DNA of 64,000 nucleotides from Aphelocoma coerulescens (lineage: Eukaryota > Chordata > Aves > Passeriformes > Corvidae), in assembly GCF_041296385.1 (NCBI RefSeq), contig NC_091033.1, positions 16,016,501 through 16,080,500 on the forward strand, given 5' to 3'. The position numbers and the translations under genes are program-made. Below the pieces are notes generated by a model, which was given only the letters and a program-made list of their open reading frames with translations, was not told where the DNA came from and searched no databases. Below are positions 40,279 to 51,500 of this stretch, piece by piece; position 1 is the first letter of the stretch; every line of letters begins with the position of its first letter.

Positions 40279-41362
40279 GTAAGAGCCTAATATAAAGAGA
40301 ATTTTAGCCAATGGGTATGACACTGCTTTTTCTTGAAGCTAGATTCTTGCATTCAAAATAAGAAATTTTTTCAGTGTGAAAAATGATAGGAAAAACAAGT
40401 TTTAACCTGCCTTTATGTAGAACATCCTTTCCATCTGCCTGCAATTCAGGGACAGAAGAAGTTAGTCCCAAAATGTTAACTTTCCTGTTCCTGTGGAAAT
40501 ACGCAATTCATGCCTGTCTGTCTTCATCTAAACACCTAAACTTTGCTTCTGGCAATTGCAAGTGTAACCTGGGAAGCTACATGCCAAAACAGTAGGTTTA
40601 AATTCATAATTGCACCATGTAACTACCCAAATTCTTTTGTGTAATTGCAGGCATTCATTACATACACAATTTTCATTTTATTTACTAAAATGTTACCTAG
40701 CACAGTCATACTATTCTTGTAATTGTCCATTTAGATGTGTAGTTAATTACTGACCAAAATGACGCAGAGTGAGAAGGTTCTACTGAGTTATCAACGCTAT
40801 GTTAATTTTTGAAGAAAGGAGATGAAGATTAAACACATGCTTTGCCTAATGATTCAGAATAATGAATTAACTGACAGACTTTGGCTTTTGTTGTGTTACC
40901 TGAACAAGCTTGTATTTACCAAATGCTGTCTTTAGTTATGAGAAGTGATTAGCCCAAACCAGTTAACATTAATAATTTTGCATTAGAATTATGCTCTTAA
41001 GTGTATATAAAGCCTGGGTCATCTGAAAAATGAGAACTCATGTATGTGTAGTCTGGTGGGGGGAGTTTTGCCACCAAATTTTTCTGCATTGGATTTCTAG
41101 CATGGATAGTAAAATTTGGAAAACGGATCTCACAGAAGAAATAGAGCACAAAATTAATCAACTTGTACTTCTCATACACTTACTTATCTTGTTGAGAAGT
41201 TAATCACAGCAATGTGGTAGTCTTTTTACAGATGTTCGTATCAATGTTACTGTGCGTCCGCAGTATCACAGATGTCACATTCTTCTCTGAGGTGGTAAGA
41301 AAGCCTGCTATGGAAGTAATCTCATCAAATTAAATCCAGTTCAAATTAGCAGGATCAGAAGA

Positions 41363-41380
41363 TTGTTGTTGTTGTTGTTG
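41363..41380. repeat. (TTG)6 trinucleotide repeat
   Basis: Six uninterrupted TTG units, then TCGTC. Short simple repeat in intron 2. Confidence 0.85.
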
Positions 41381-42239
41381 TCGTCACCTTTTTTTAATGG
41401 TTATTTGGATCACAAGTGAAGCAATTTCAATAATGTATATCCCAAAGAACCTAAGTACTTTACCTTGCAGGGTTGGAAGGTCTTGAAAAATGTATCATCT
41501 TCTATTTTATGCTAGCCTTTGTGTTTCTGATGCAATTGTCTGAGTCCTTTGGGAAGTATATTTCGCTTCTCTGGTAACTTGATGCTTTCCAATTTCAAGG
41601 ATAATGGGCACGTGTCCACGCAAATTAGCATCTAAGTGAGGAAAATCTATTTGATGAAGCTGAAATTTGATACTCATCATTTGCCACTAATGGCTGTGGG
41701 AGATCCAATATTTGTTTGAATTAATTTTTATTCTTGTCTGTTGTCTGGTGAGCTGTCCAAGTTAATCAAAATTGCCATTTGTGGTGATTGTGGCTAGTGC
41801 ATTTAAGAAAGATCAAAACAGGACATGAATTACAAATAAAAGCTAAGGAAAAGTTGGAAGCTATGAAAGCGTAGTGAAGAAAGCTGTGGGTAAGATTTCA
41901 TCTGTTCCTAAGAATATTCTGTAACTGATGGGTGTTGTAGATTTCATTGTTCTTTTGTAGCTACTTTGGAGGTGAAAGGGAACACAACATAATCTCAAGT
42001 GCCTTTAACAGCCTTTCTTTGCCGGTTTGGGCAAATTTGGAAATATATCCTCTGAGAGATGGCAGGTTACAGCTACCCCTCCCCCACCAGGTTTGGGATA
42101 AAAAAGAATTTTTTTCCTCGAAGGAAAGTGAAAGAGATAAAAACTATTTATTTGACAAACACACTGGAAGAGGATAATAATGCTAAATAATGAAACCTCT
42201 TGCTGTAGAGAGAAAACCTGGGAAAATTTCTGAGTCCTT

Positions 42240-42600
42240 CCCTAGGTAGCCTCTCTCCTCTTCCTCAGAGCTGGGGTGGGGTGGGGCCCCCTCCTCCAGT
42301 GCCTCCACCTTGGTGGAAAAAGTCCTGAAGTGTTCTGATGTTGAAACAGTCCAAAAAAGAAGAAGGGGAAAAAAATGAAGTCCCAGGAAAACAAAAGTTC
42401 AACTCTCTGTCTCCCTCCGGAGAAAAAGAAAGCCGAAAGCTGGCTGAAAAGCAAGCAAGCATGGTGCTTCCTCCTGCTCCTGGCGCTGCTGAACACAGAG
42501 AGAGTTTTATCTGTGTCGTTGAAAACAAACTGTAAACTGCTTGAAAGTTCCCTCGGTTTTCTCTCCCCCCCTCTCAAGCTCAATTGAAAGGCATAGAAAG
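42240..42600 (+). other. GC-enriched intronic islet with signal-peptide-like ORF
   Basis: A 360-base stretch in SULF2 intron 2 is visibly richer in G+C and CpG than its surroundings. ATG at 42375 (A at -3) opens a frame whose residues about 30-39 are hydrophobic (WCFLLLLALL), preceded by lysines, resembling a signal peptide. A possible donor, T|GTAAAC at 42531/42532, would leave the frame in phase 1, the phase SULF2 exon 3 accepts. The minus strand also has a 140-codon frame here, which argues that composition alone may create the open frames. It may be an alternative first exon, a regulatory element, or neither. Confidence 0.25.
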
Positions 42601-44756
42601 GCACAAAATTAATTTCTGGACATAGAACAGTGATGTGGGATGCAACATCATAAAGCCACCCCAAGACACTTTCCTTTATTTATTTAAAGATAGATTTAGC
42701 AATGGGCCAGTAGCAGGTGGAGTTTACCAGAAAGACAATGTTATCCTTTCCTGAAAGGAGTACAGCTCTTTTTTTTTTCTTTTCTGAATTCGCATTACTG
42801 CTAATCATGAGTTTTATTTGGGGAACCAAACCTCAGCCTTGTATTGAAAGAAGGAGAATACGGATGAAGGGCTGATGGATCAAATGCACACTCTCTGGAG
42901 AACATCAAAGGAGAATGAGTGTAAACTGTAGTGGATACAAATGGGAGAAGACAAATGAGAATGCCAAGAACTACTGACACATACATATTTGATAGACTGT
43001 CTAATCAAAAGAGTTGTATTGACAGGCATAATATAAAGAAGAGGAATATGCTGACAAAGAATAATTAATTAGGAACAAAGATTTTTTTCCCCTCATTAGA
43101 GACATTTAAATCCAAGTTAATATAATGCTGATGTCCCCTGTGTGGCAGACTCAGCATCTCCAGTTTAGTTGGGTTTGCTATGGTTTTAACAAACCAGTTC
43201 ATTTCATAATCTAGTTGGAGAAAGATCTGATTATTTAGGGGGTATTTCAACCATGTTAGAGAAATCTGAGTGGGAAGTGATTTGTATGTTTCGAGACCTT
43301 CCTCTGAAAAGCCACAAAAATAGCATGGAAGATGATTTTTCTTATCATATGTGGAGATTAGGCTTTAGAGCTTTGTTAAATGTGAGAGGAAGAAAAGGAA
43401 ATGAAGATGTGAAAAGGGTGTCTAAGGAGTTTTAAATACAATTAAAGGAGAAGTCTTTAAGGGACAGTTAATTAAAATTCTGGGGTTCAGTTTACTGGAA
43501 AACACTTCTGAAGTTGTGCTTCAGAGTAGACAAGTCACTTGATACTTAATACAGGTTCTTCAACAGTTGGAGCTCCCTAAAACATGTAAATTATTCCCTC
43601 TGACAACAAAACACAACTAGTAGGAAGTCAGTATTATTTCATATATAATTGGTATTTTTTCTCCATTAATATTAGTCAAAATATCAGCTTTTATCCCTGA
43701 GGTGAACAGTGAAGATATGTGAAGCAAAGTTATGGAAAGCACACATTTCAAGTGAAATTTTAACATAAATTTTGCTTAGTGTTGTTCACTGAGTAACTTT
43801 AGTACATCAAATTAGTTAAACTTCCATATTTTCACAGTAGTCCAATGGATATTTTCTTAAAATGGCTTAGAAATTTCACTTTTAACTGCTAGATTTTTGT
43901 TTATTATCAGTGGTTTTAGATGAGTAACAGAACATTTTCTGAATTAAGTTTTGACACTTTCAAAGCATGACTGCCACTAGTACATCCACTAGTGAAACCT
44001 CAGAAGGTTTTCTAGCTCAAAAGCTAGAATGATGCAGTGAGGTTCCAGTTGCTGATTAACACATAAGTAATCTGCCAGAGAATGGATGTGTGTGTATTGG
44101 AGGCAAACTGAAAAAAATAAATTTTGGTTGGCTATTTTAATGCTGTTTAAAATATTTAAAGCTGCCGTATTTAAGATTATACAGAAGAGTATGCTGGATT
44201 TTTACCTTCCACTGCCCTGTCACTCCCTATTAGTTCTCAAACTGGAGAAGCAGATTAGATCATATGTTTGTGTGTTAAAGACTGTTGATATATAGGGCCT
44301 TGTCATTACAGCAGTTTTATTAAAGAAGCTTATTGTCCCCAAGGGGAGTCTTAACATGTACTGTTATTTATGCACAAATGCCTCTGTCATTTAAAGGGGT
44401 TGTTAAATTGTATTTCAATATTGGTATGACAAAACATTCTTTCAGACTGCCTGTTTATGCTTGGGCTAGCTCATAAGACAACACAGAGGAAACATGCATA
44501 GTTTTCAGGCTCACATCATGTGTAATTAGCTGTTATAATTGTTAACTGTGTTATTAGTACCTTTAGGCACTAACACTTAATACACAACTATTATAGAAAC
44601 AAAAGAGTAAATCTTGCTTTTTTCAGAAACTCCTTTTTGATAGGTGAAGTTTAGCAAGTTCTAAGGGGACAGTGCAATAACCTGCCTTGGTTCATGTCAC
44701 AAAGTGATGCGACGTCCTCCGACCCGAGAAATGCACAAACAGATTTGTAATTTTTC

Positions 44757-44771
44757 TTTTTTTTTTTTTTT
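44757..44771. repeat. T15 homopolymer
   Basis: Run of 15 T in SULF2 intron 2, preceded by the interrupted T-rich stretch TTTTTC. Confidence 0.8.
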
Positions 44772-45835
44772 AATACTCATTCCAAACAAATGGTCTCAAA
44801 CTAATACCATGGTAGTTTTTAGGTGAAATGACCTACAGTAGCAATTAACCTTCCTTCATGGTGCCAGAGAGTCAGATTTTGTATGTGGCTTATGACCATT
44901 TTCCCTCTAGGTTTTGATTCCTGGTTATATCAATGTGCTATGTATCAATCAACTTACTGTTGCAATTTCATAATGAAATCCCTGCATAAAGAGCTTAGAA
45001 GAAACCTAAATGCATTATTGACAGAAACAACACAGTTTGTGCCAGATGGTTGCAGGATGCATTGATTAAAGCTGAACAGTTAATCCAACTCAGCTTTGGG
45101 TAAGTTAGCCCCAACCCTATTCTAGCATGAGCCCATACCTTCATCTGCATGTTGTCAGTTGGCTTTCTCTGCTCATAACAAGAAGGAAGGGTTGATGATG
45201 AACAGGTTTAATCTCCTTTGCAAGGTCATGCTGTTGACAGGTACCATGACGAATTCTTTACAAAATTGGAATTCTTCCTAGATAAAGAAAATTTTACCTA
45301 ACTTGTTCTGATGCAGTTTTAACTATTAGGTACTGATAGAATAGGGAAATTAAATTTCTTGTTTCTCTGATCCTTGGTGTTTCTGGGTTTAAGAAGAGCA
45401 CTGATATGGATCCAGATTTAGCTAGGTGGATGTCTATGGTAAGGATCCAGTCTTTGACCAAAACCTTGTCTTAAATAAACAGAAAAACCATTTGGCAGCA
45501 CTGTGGCATTCAGTAATTGTTGTCAAAGACTTTTATTCATGTTACCCCGATTTATTCAAGTCCCTTGCTTATTTGTTTTTAGACAATGGTTATGTAATAC
45601 ATAGTGTTACCTGCCCTGAGTAGTCATCTAAAAATCTGATTCTGCAGAATCAAGCCTAAGAAGATGTAGATAGTAAGTCTGTTACCAGAATGGATAAAGC
45701 AGATAGCTAGAACTCAGTGAACTCGTTATGGAAATTATTATGGGAGCTTTTTGTTGTCTTTGGTTCAGTGACAATTACAGAAATCAATACCTCCTAATAC
45801 CTCACATTAGGGAATAGAATAATTTATCTAGAGAG

Positions 45836-45906
45836 CAACTCTAGCAGACCCTTCTTGAGCAGTAGTTTGGACTAAATAGTCTTCCAAACGAAATGATTCT
45901 GTGGTT
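45836..45906 (+). mobile_element. Possible degraded CR1 3' end
   Basis: The series GACCCTTCTTGAGCAG, GTTTGGACTAAATAGTCTTC, then AAATGATTCTGTGG follows the order of a CR1 3' UTR (…CCCTTGAACAGG…TTGGACTAGATGATCT…ATTCTGTG). The usual GGTCCCTTCCAACC block appears deleted or eroded. Only one copy of the terminal repeat is left. Confidence 0.45.
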
Positions 45907-46390
45907 AGAGCCCTCAGCCTTTTGCATAAGGCTGGCACAAAAGGTAGCGTATCAGGTTTCTTGTGAAACCAAAGATTAAATACCACTTAAAGAGCATGCA
46001 AGCTTTGGTCAGGGTTTCTGCATAAAGTGCTTTTCACCCTCAGTACTAGGGTGAACAGTATTAGCAGCTCCAGAAAGGCTGTAGAGATGGTGCAGATAGT
46101 TACAGTTTTAAATCTTGAATTTAGAGAGAGAGAAATGAAGGAAGCAGTATGATCTATGTTAACATGCTTGAGTCAAATCTTTACTTGGGACTTCAGTATT
46201 TAGTCCTTACTGAAACAGTGGGAGAGCTTCACTGAGGCAGGAGTAACCTCTCTGGATTTGGGTTCAGTCAGAGATAACAATGCCCTTTCTACTTGTCCTT
46301 CCTTCTGGTTTCTAATGTAACGTCCGAGCTCTTACATAGCTCTTGTGACTGAAACAAGAATATAATTCTGAAATGTTTTTCCTCTTACAG

Positions 46391-46630
46391 GTTCTATGCA
46401 AGTGATGAATAAAACAAGGCGTATCATGGAACACGGAGGTGCTCATTTTATCAATGCTTTTGTGACAACGCCCATGTGCTGCCCATCTCGCTCCTCTATT
46501 CTTACGGGGAAGTACGTCCACAACCACAACACTTACACAAACAATGAGAACTGTTCTTCTCCATCCTGGCAGGCTCAGCATGAAATACGCACGTTTGCAG
46601 TGTACCTCAACAATACAGGGTACAGGACAG
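46391..46630 (+). CDS. SULF2: SULF2 exon 3: formylglycine active-site exon
   Basis: 240 bases, phase 1 in and phase 1 out, encoding the end of Gly59 to Thr138. It carries the sulfatase signature [11 protein letters not shown] at residues 88-98. Cys88 (codon TGC at 46477-46479), in the C-x-P-S-R motif, is the residue that SUMF1 oxidises to formylglycine, the catalytic nucleophile. Arg92 and Lys99 are the usual active-site partners. N-glycosylation sequons occur at Asn65 (NKT), Asn112 (NCS) and Asn132 (NNT). The segments [15 protein letters not shown] and [17 protein letters not shown] identify SULF2 over SULF1. The acceptor is TCTTACAG and the donor GTAAGG. No frameshift or stop is present, so the catalytic core appears intact. 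Confidence 0.97.
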
Positions 46631-48174
46631 GTAAGGCTGGGTCCATCTGAAAGCTTCCTTAGACTTACTAGTACAGAGACTAACGTATATAATATTTTAA
46701 TTCTAATTTCTTCTTTACTGCAGCAGTGCATAATGCCAGAGCTTAAGTCTTCCACGTTGGTGGAAGCGTCCTTGCACTTTTACTTGAGGAAATTTTTATT
46801 TACAAATGAACAGTCAACAAAAAAACCAAGACTTTTGTTTTTCAGAAGGTGGGAATAAAATACTGTTCATGCTTGAACTGAAGGCCTAGCAAACATAGAA
46901 TATGGCCTACAATTACCTGAAGTGTGCAGAACAACCAAGAAAAATGCTATGAAAAGGAATTAGTGTTCTGACTTTTTTCATAAAACTGATATATTAAGCA
47001 AATTAAGAATGAAAGGGAAGGGACTGCTCCTTTTGTGCTTCGGGACAGTCAGCTGGTATGATTTCTCTAGACAATCAATTCCCAGAAAGGTGTTTAGGAT
47101 AAATAATGACTGAGGAATAATTGGCAAGATGAAATGCACTCCTGAGAAACAAATTATCCTCTTTTCATGCAGTGCTCCTCAGGAACAAATATCCTGTAGA
47201 AAGGATTTCAGAAAACATATAGCATATGTTTCACACCTAATTTCTTCTTGCTTCCCCCTGACATCAGATTTAGGTCCTTGCCTGTGACAGTGGTTTTGTT
47301 ACATTTCTTGCCTTTTTTCATGATGAGAAGTGAGCATAAACCTGGTTCTTTTTGTGATATTTATAGTGTATATGTACTGCAGTATTGTATTATACTCATT
47401 AGTAATAGTATGCGGTTTTTTTCCTTGAATTCATAGTTATTTGATGCTTCCAGAAACTAATATAAGCCTTGAATAGTAATTGTAACAAGATCATTATTTT
47501 CTTTCTGACTATTCAAGTGAGTTTTATGTGTTATTTCTTCTAAGTTTCAGTCTTAAGTAAGTGATTTCCTTGTTTTGTTTTTCTAAAATGAAGACCTGAA
47601 TTAATTTGGAAAGAACTAAACTAGGGGAAGTGCACATATCTTATTAATTGCTTGCTGTGTCCCTCCATTTATCATTCCTGGCACCAATACCGATGAGCAT
47701 ATGAGTACAAACCAAGGTTAATGTTTTATTCTTCATAGATTATTTGGTTTGTGTTTACTGAGCTTTGTCTGTTGTAATAATTTTTATATTTAGTGGTTGT
47801 ATTTCAAGAACCTGCAATTTTTACCAACTTGAGTAACTCTTGCAAGGTGTTCATATGTCTTTTTTTTTTACATTAACTTAATGTTTAAATTTAGACCCAA
47901 GATCTTAGTGAATCTATATTACATATTCAGTCTACCTCTCTTAATGGGGAAACTAAATTTATTGGAACACATAGAAATAGGGCTTTTAGAAGTACAAAGT
48001 GATCGTAAGGTGAAAATGAGATCCTCATTCATGTAGTTAAATGTGACATGTTGTTATACAAATTTAAATGGAATTTGCTGTAAGTGGAGGCTGGCATTCA
48101 TTTCTGTTCTCCAGTTAAAGTCTGGAGTTATCCACTATGAAGGATGTCAGCAGTAATAAGGTATTTTTTATCTT

Positions 48175-48192
48175 CCCCCCCCCCCCCCCCCC
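48175..48192. repeat. C18 homopolymer
   Basis: Eighteen consecutive C in AT-rich intron sequence. The length is likely to vary and to be prone to sequencing error. Confidence 0.9.
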
Positions 48193-48484
48193 GCAAAGAT
48201 AGATTAGCATTACCTGCTTCAGAAACAGCAGGAGATTGTATTTGAGAACCTTGTCTACTCAGTTTCTCAAGTTTCAAAAGAAATTTGCTAAGAAGAATAC
48301 TTTGAAGATTGTGAATAAAGTTTCTCTGAAATGGAGAGACGTCCTTGAACATGACTACAGTGAACAAAGGAAGATGTGGAAAGCACAGGAATTAATTTGT
48401 TGGGTTTTATTTTTTATTTTTGAAGTCCTTTGTAGTACTGGTTTGCTCCGCAAACATACAGTTTAGCTTCTTAATTCCTTGATT

Positions 48485-48548
48485 TTGGTGTGGTTTGTTT
48501 GTTTGTTGGTTTTGGGGTTTTTTTTTTTGGTTGGTTTGGGTTTTTTTT
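48485..48548. repeat. T/G-rich low-complexity tract
   Basis: Made almost only of T and G in irregular GTTT, GGTT and TTTGGGG units, ending in a T run. Simple low-complexity DNA. Confidence 0.85.
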
Positions 48549-51500
48549 ACGGAGTAGAAAAAGAGGCAATGAGGAGTAAAGCTTTTTGAGGCTTGCTTTT
48601 GTATTTCAGTTCACAACCTTGGAATGAGAAAACTTTTTATTTGATTCATAACCCAGGCCTTCTCCCTGTGTTTTTTCTCTTCTCTTTTCTCTTTTGTGTT
48701 ATCTTGAAGGCAGAAATTGTACTCTCCTACTCCACTTCATAGCTTCCATCTGTTTTTCTTTCCTGCTGCTGGTTTCAAATCTCCTTTGCCTCTTCTCTAT
48801 CCATTGTGATTTCCCTGTGTTTTGTTTTGTTGCAAAAGATGATTCTTCTGGGGATCAGTCTTTCTGTACTGTAGCGTGTTCTCTGGGGTAGTGGCATTTG
48901 TGGCTGGGATCTATAGAGACTTGTGCAGCTGCTGACACCTTTGGGAATGTACTAGTCGCATGCAGGCAGGAGAGAGCAGCGTGGTGCAGGTTTTTCTGGC
49001 CCAAGTTGCAAGTGAAAAATAGATGGAAAAGGTATGTCTTTCCCCCAGTTGTTTCTTCGGTTTCAGCCTTGGTTGTCAGTTTTATATTTTTTAACTTTGG
49101 CACATTAAAAACCTTGACCAACTTTGTTAGGCACTGTACTTGAAAGAATAGAGGGGCCAAGCTCAAGGGAAGTCCAGTCTTTGGCTGTAACAGCCAGGAT
49201 TTTGACTGTCATGCATAGGCTTGCTGTCACTTTATGTCCATCAATTAAATATCATGGGAATACAGAGGGTGGGTTTTCCTTCTACAAGGGAAGCCATTGA
49301 GGCAATAGGCATTACAAGTATGTTGTGTTCTGCATTAACCTGTCTCACAGTTTAAAAACTGCCAGTGTCCTGAATAGCAACACGTGTTCTTGTTATGTAG
49401 CCGCTATACCTTCCCACAACATGAGTTCCCAATCTCAGTATATTCTCCTATAGCATAAAGTGGGAAATTGGGCAAGGAGGGCAGTTTATGTAAGTAAACC
49501 AATTCAGTTGATGAATCAATCTTTAGAAAGTCACTAAGCTACATCTGAATCATGACTAACTTAAAATAGTGGATGCTGGTACTTAAGCTTAGAGTAGGAC
49601 ATTACTAGAATGGAAAAGAAACAAAGAGATCCTGTGACAAGCATTTCTGAATGGAGTTCTCTGCCAAGTGTTCCTGTGTAAATATTTATAGAAAAAAGGA
49701 TCTGTTTTCTATGAACATATGCATCTCTTTCTCTGAGAAGGGTTTTAAAATGCACAATGCATTGTTGTATACTTTGGTCCTGCAGCAACAAATACCAAGA
49801 TGTTATACTGAAATACAGGTTTAAACTTTCTTTTGACATTACTGAATGAGAAAAGCTTCTCTTTTCCGCTTGTCCAGCTGGCTGAATGATGAGGTCTTAA
49901 ATTGATGACTGATTCTAAGGTATTTTGTCAGCCTTCTCTGCAGTCAGGAAATGAAAAGAGATGTTTTATCTTAAGAAATTCAAAAGAACTAGGGATGGGA
50001 GGTCAATTGCAGCCTGGCAGAAGGACACTTTTGCTTCAGTGATTCTTCTGAGAGAGTTCCATTAATTTATGTTAGGGCTGAATGTGGCTCAGTATGCACC
50101 AAATGCAGTACACATTTTGACTAACTTACCTTCCCTGTTCCTGTTGAGCAGTACCCTATAGTACAGCTAACCCTATTCAGTTAAATGAATGTATTAACAA
50201 AGGCAAAAGCTGCTGCTTGTATGGTGATGTGTCAGTATCTCTTTGTGGTGGTAAGTCTGTACTTGAATTATACAAAGAATTAATAAAATGCCATTTTGAA
50301 CCAATCATGTATTTTGAACCTAGAGAAAAGTGGGTCTGGGAGGTCCAACTCTGCCATTATGAAATATTTATTTGGAATAAAAGTAATAATCATTCTTAGC
50401 ATTTTCATGGGGCTTTACAATAATCAACTAATGAATTGATTAAAATTCAGTGACAGCTTTCCATTACCTTCCATTAATATTAGAGTAAGAAGATACAGTG
50501 GCTGACTCCATTCAAGTAATTATTTTGTACTTCACTGTCTGAGCTTTTCCTATTTTAAAGTGATTTTAACATTAAATTGTAAGAAGGAGAAGAAAGGCTA
50601 TTGGTAAACAGCCTTTGAGGTTCATTCCTCCTTTAATAAACATGTGACCAGTTTTTAATACCTAGATACAGGTCAGGAATAAGACTCTTAGATTAACTGT
50701 TCCCTGCTGTAGAATTTGCTCTATGCAATAGTTGCTGCTTGCTATTTTTTCTTACAGAAATACTTAAAAACTTAAGTTGATTTTTGTGTATAATAGCTTG
50801 ATGAGGAATAATGAGTGACCTAAAAACTCAAAGCATAGACAGAAGTAGAAACAGAATTGTGAAGTACTTTCTACAAGGTCCCGTGCAGATGAAAACCAAC
50901 ACAAAGAAGAGATGCAAGTTTTCATCCACCCTCCAGTGCCCTAGCCACTATGCCATACTGCACTCTGTCATGTTATCTGCATATAATGAAAACAGATTAT
51001 CCAGATCAGAGTAACAACCTATTTGCAGAACAGATAGCTTTTGCAGTTGATGAAGGACTGCAGGCCGTTGTTACAAATAATAACCAAGTGATTTAAAAGT
51101 CAGACTTAATTTTTAGAAGTGATTTGCTTGACTAGGAACTGAAGTGTTGGATACCTCCAGGACATTTTGGTAACTTACAAAACTGGGTAGCAGGTTTCTG
51201 AATTATTTATCTAGAAGGTAAATTAGTTTCCATAGGTCCTCTGCTCTCTACATAGAAATATTACTGTCTTAGCAAGGACTGTCATCCATTAGATAGTTTT
51301 AGACTATCGGGCTTGAAATTGATGTGAAAGAAAGATTCTGCAGAGTGTCTATATCATGATAGCTGTTATTGCAAAAGGAAACCAAGGATCTACGATGAGT
51401 CCTCATGTATAGCCCAGATCTACTGACTCAGTCCATCTTACTACTTCTTCTGATAGGCTTGGTTCATGGTGGTGAGTTAGTAAGATGGTCTTTCAAAATC

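Larger units (their letters stand above)
40279..46390 (+). other. SULF2: SULF2 intron 2
   Basis: About 6.1 kb, phase 1, GTAAGA donor and TTCCTCTTACAG acceptor. It contains a short (TTG)6 repeat at 41363-41380, a GC-enriched islet with overlapping open frames at about 42240-42600, a local CpG cluster at 44706-44726, a T15 run at 44757-44771 and a possible CR1 remnant near 45836. The remainder is AT-rich with nothing recognised. Confidence 0.85.

Noticed and set aside
41469..41500. GGGTTGGAAGGTCTT, resembling a CR1 block
   Set aside because: The match is about 15 bases with no neighbouring CR1 sequence or terminal repeat.
46312..46755. 147-codon minus-strand ORF
   Set aside because: It lies antisense to SULF2 exon 3, whose conserved coding sequence explains the lack of stops.
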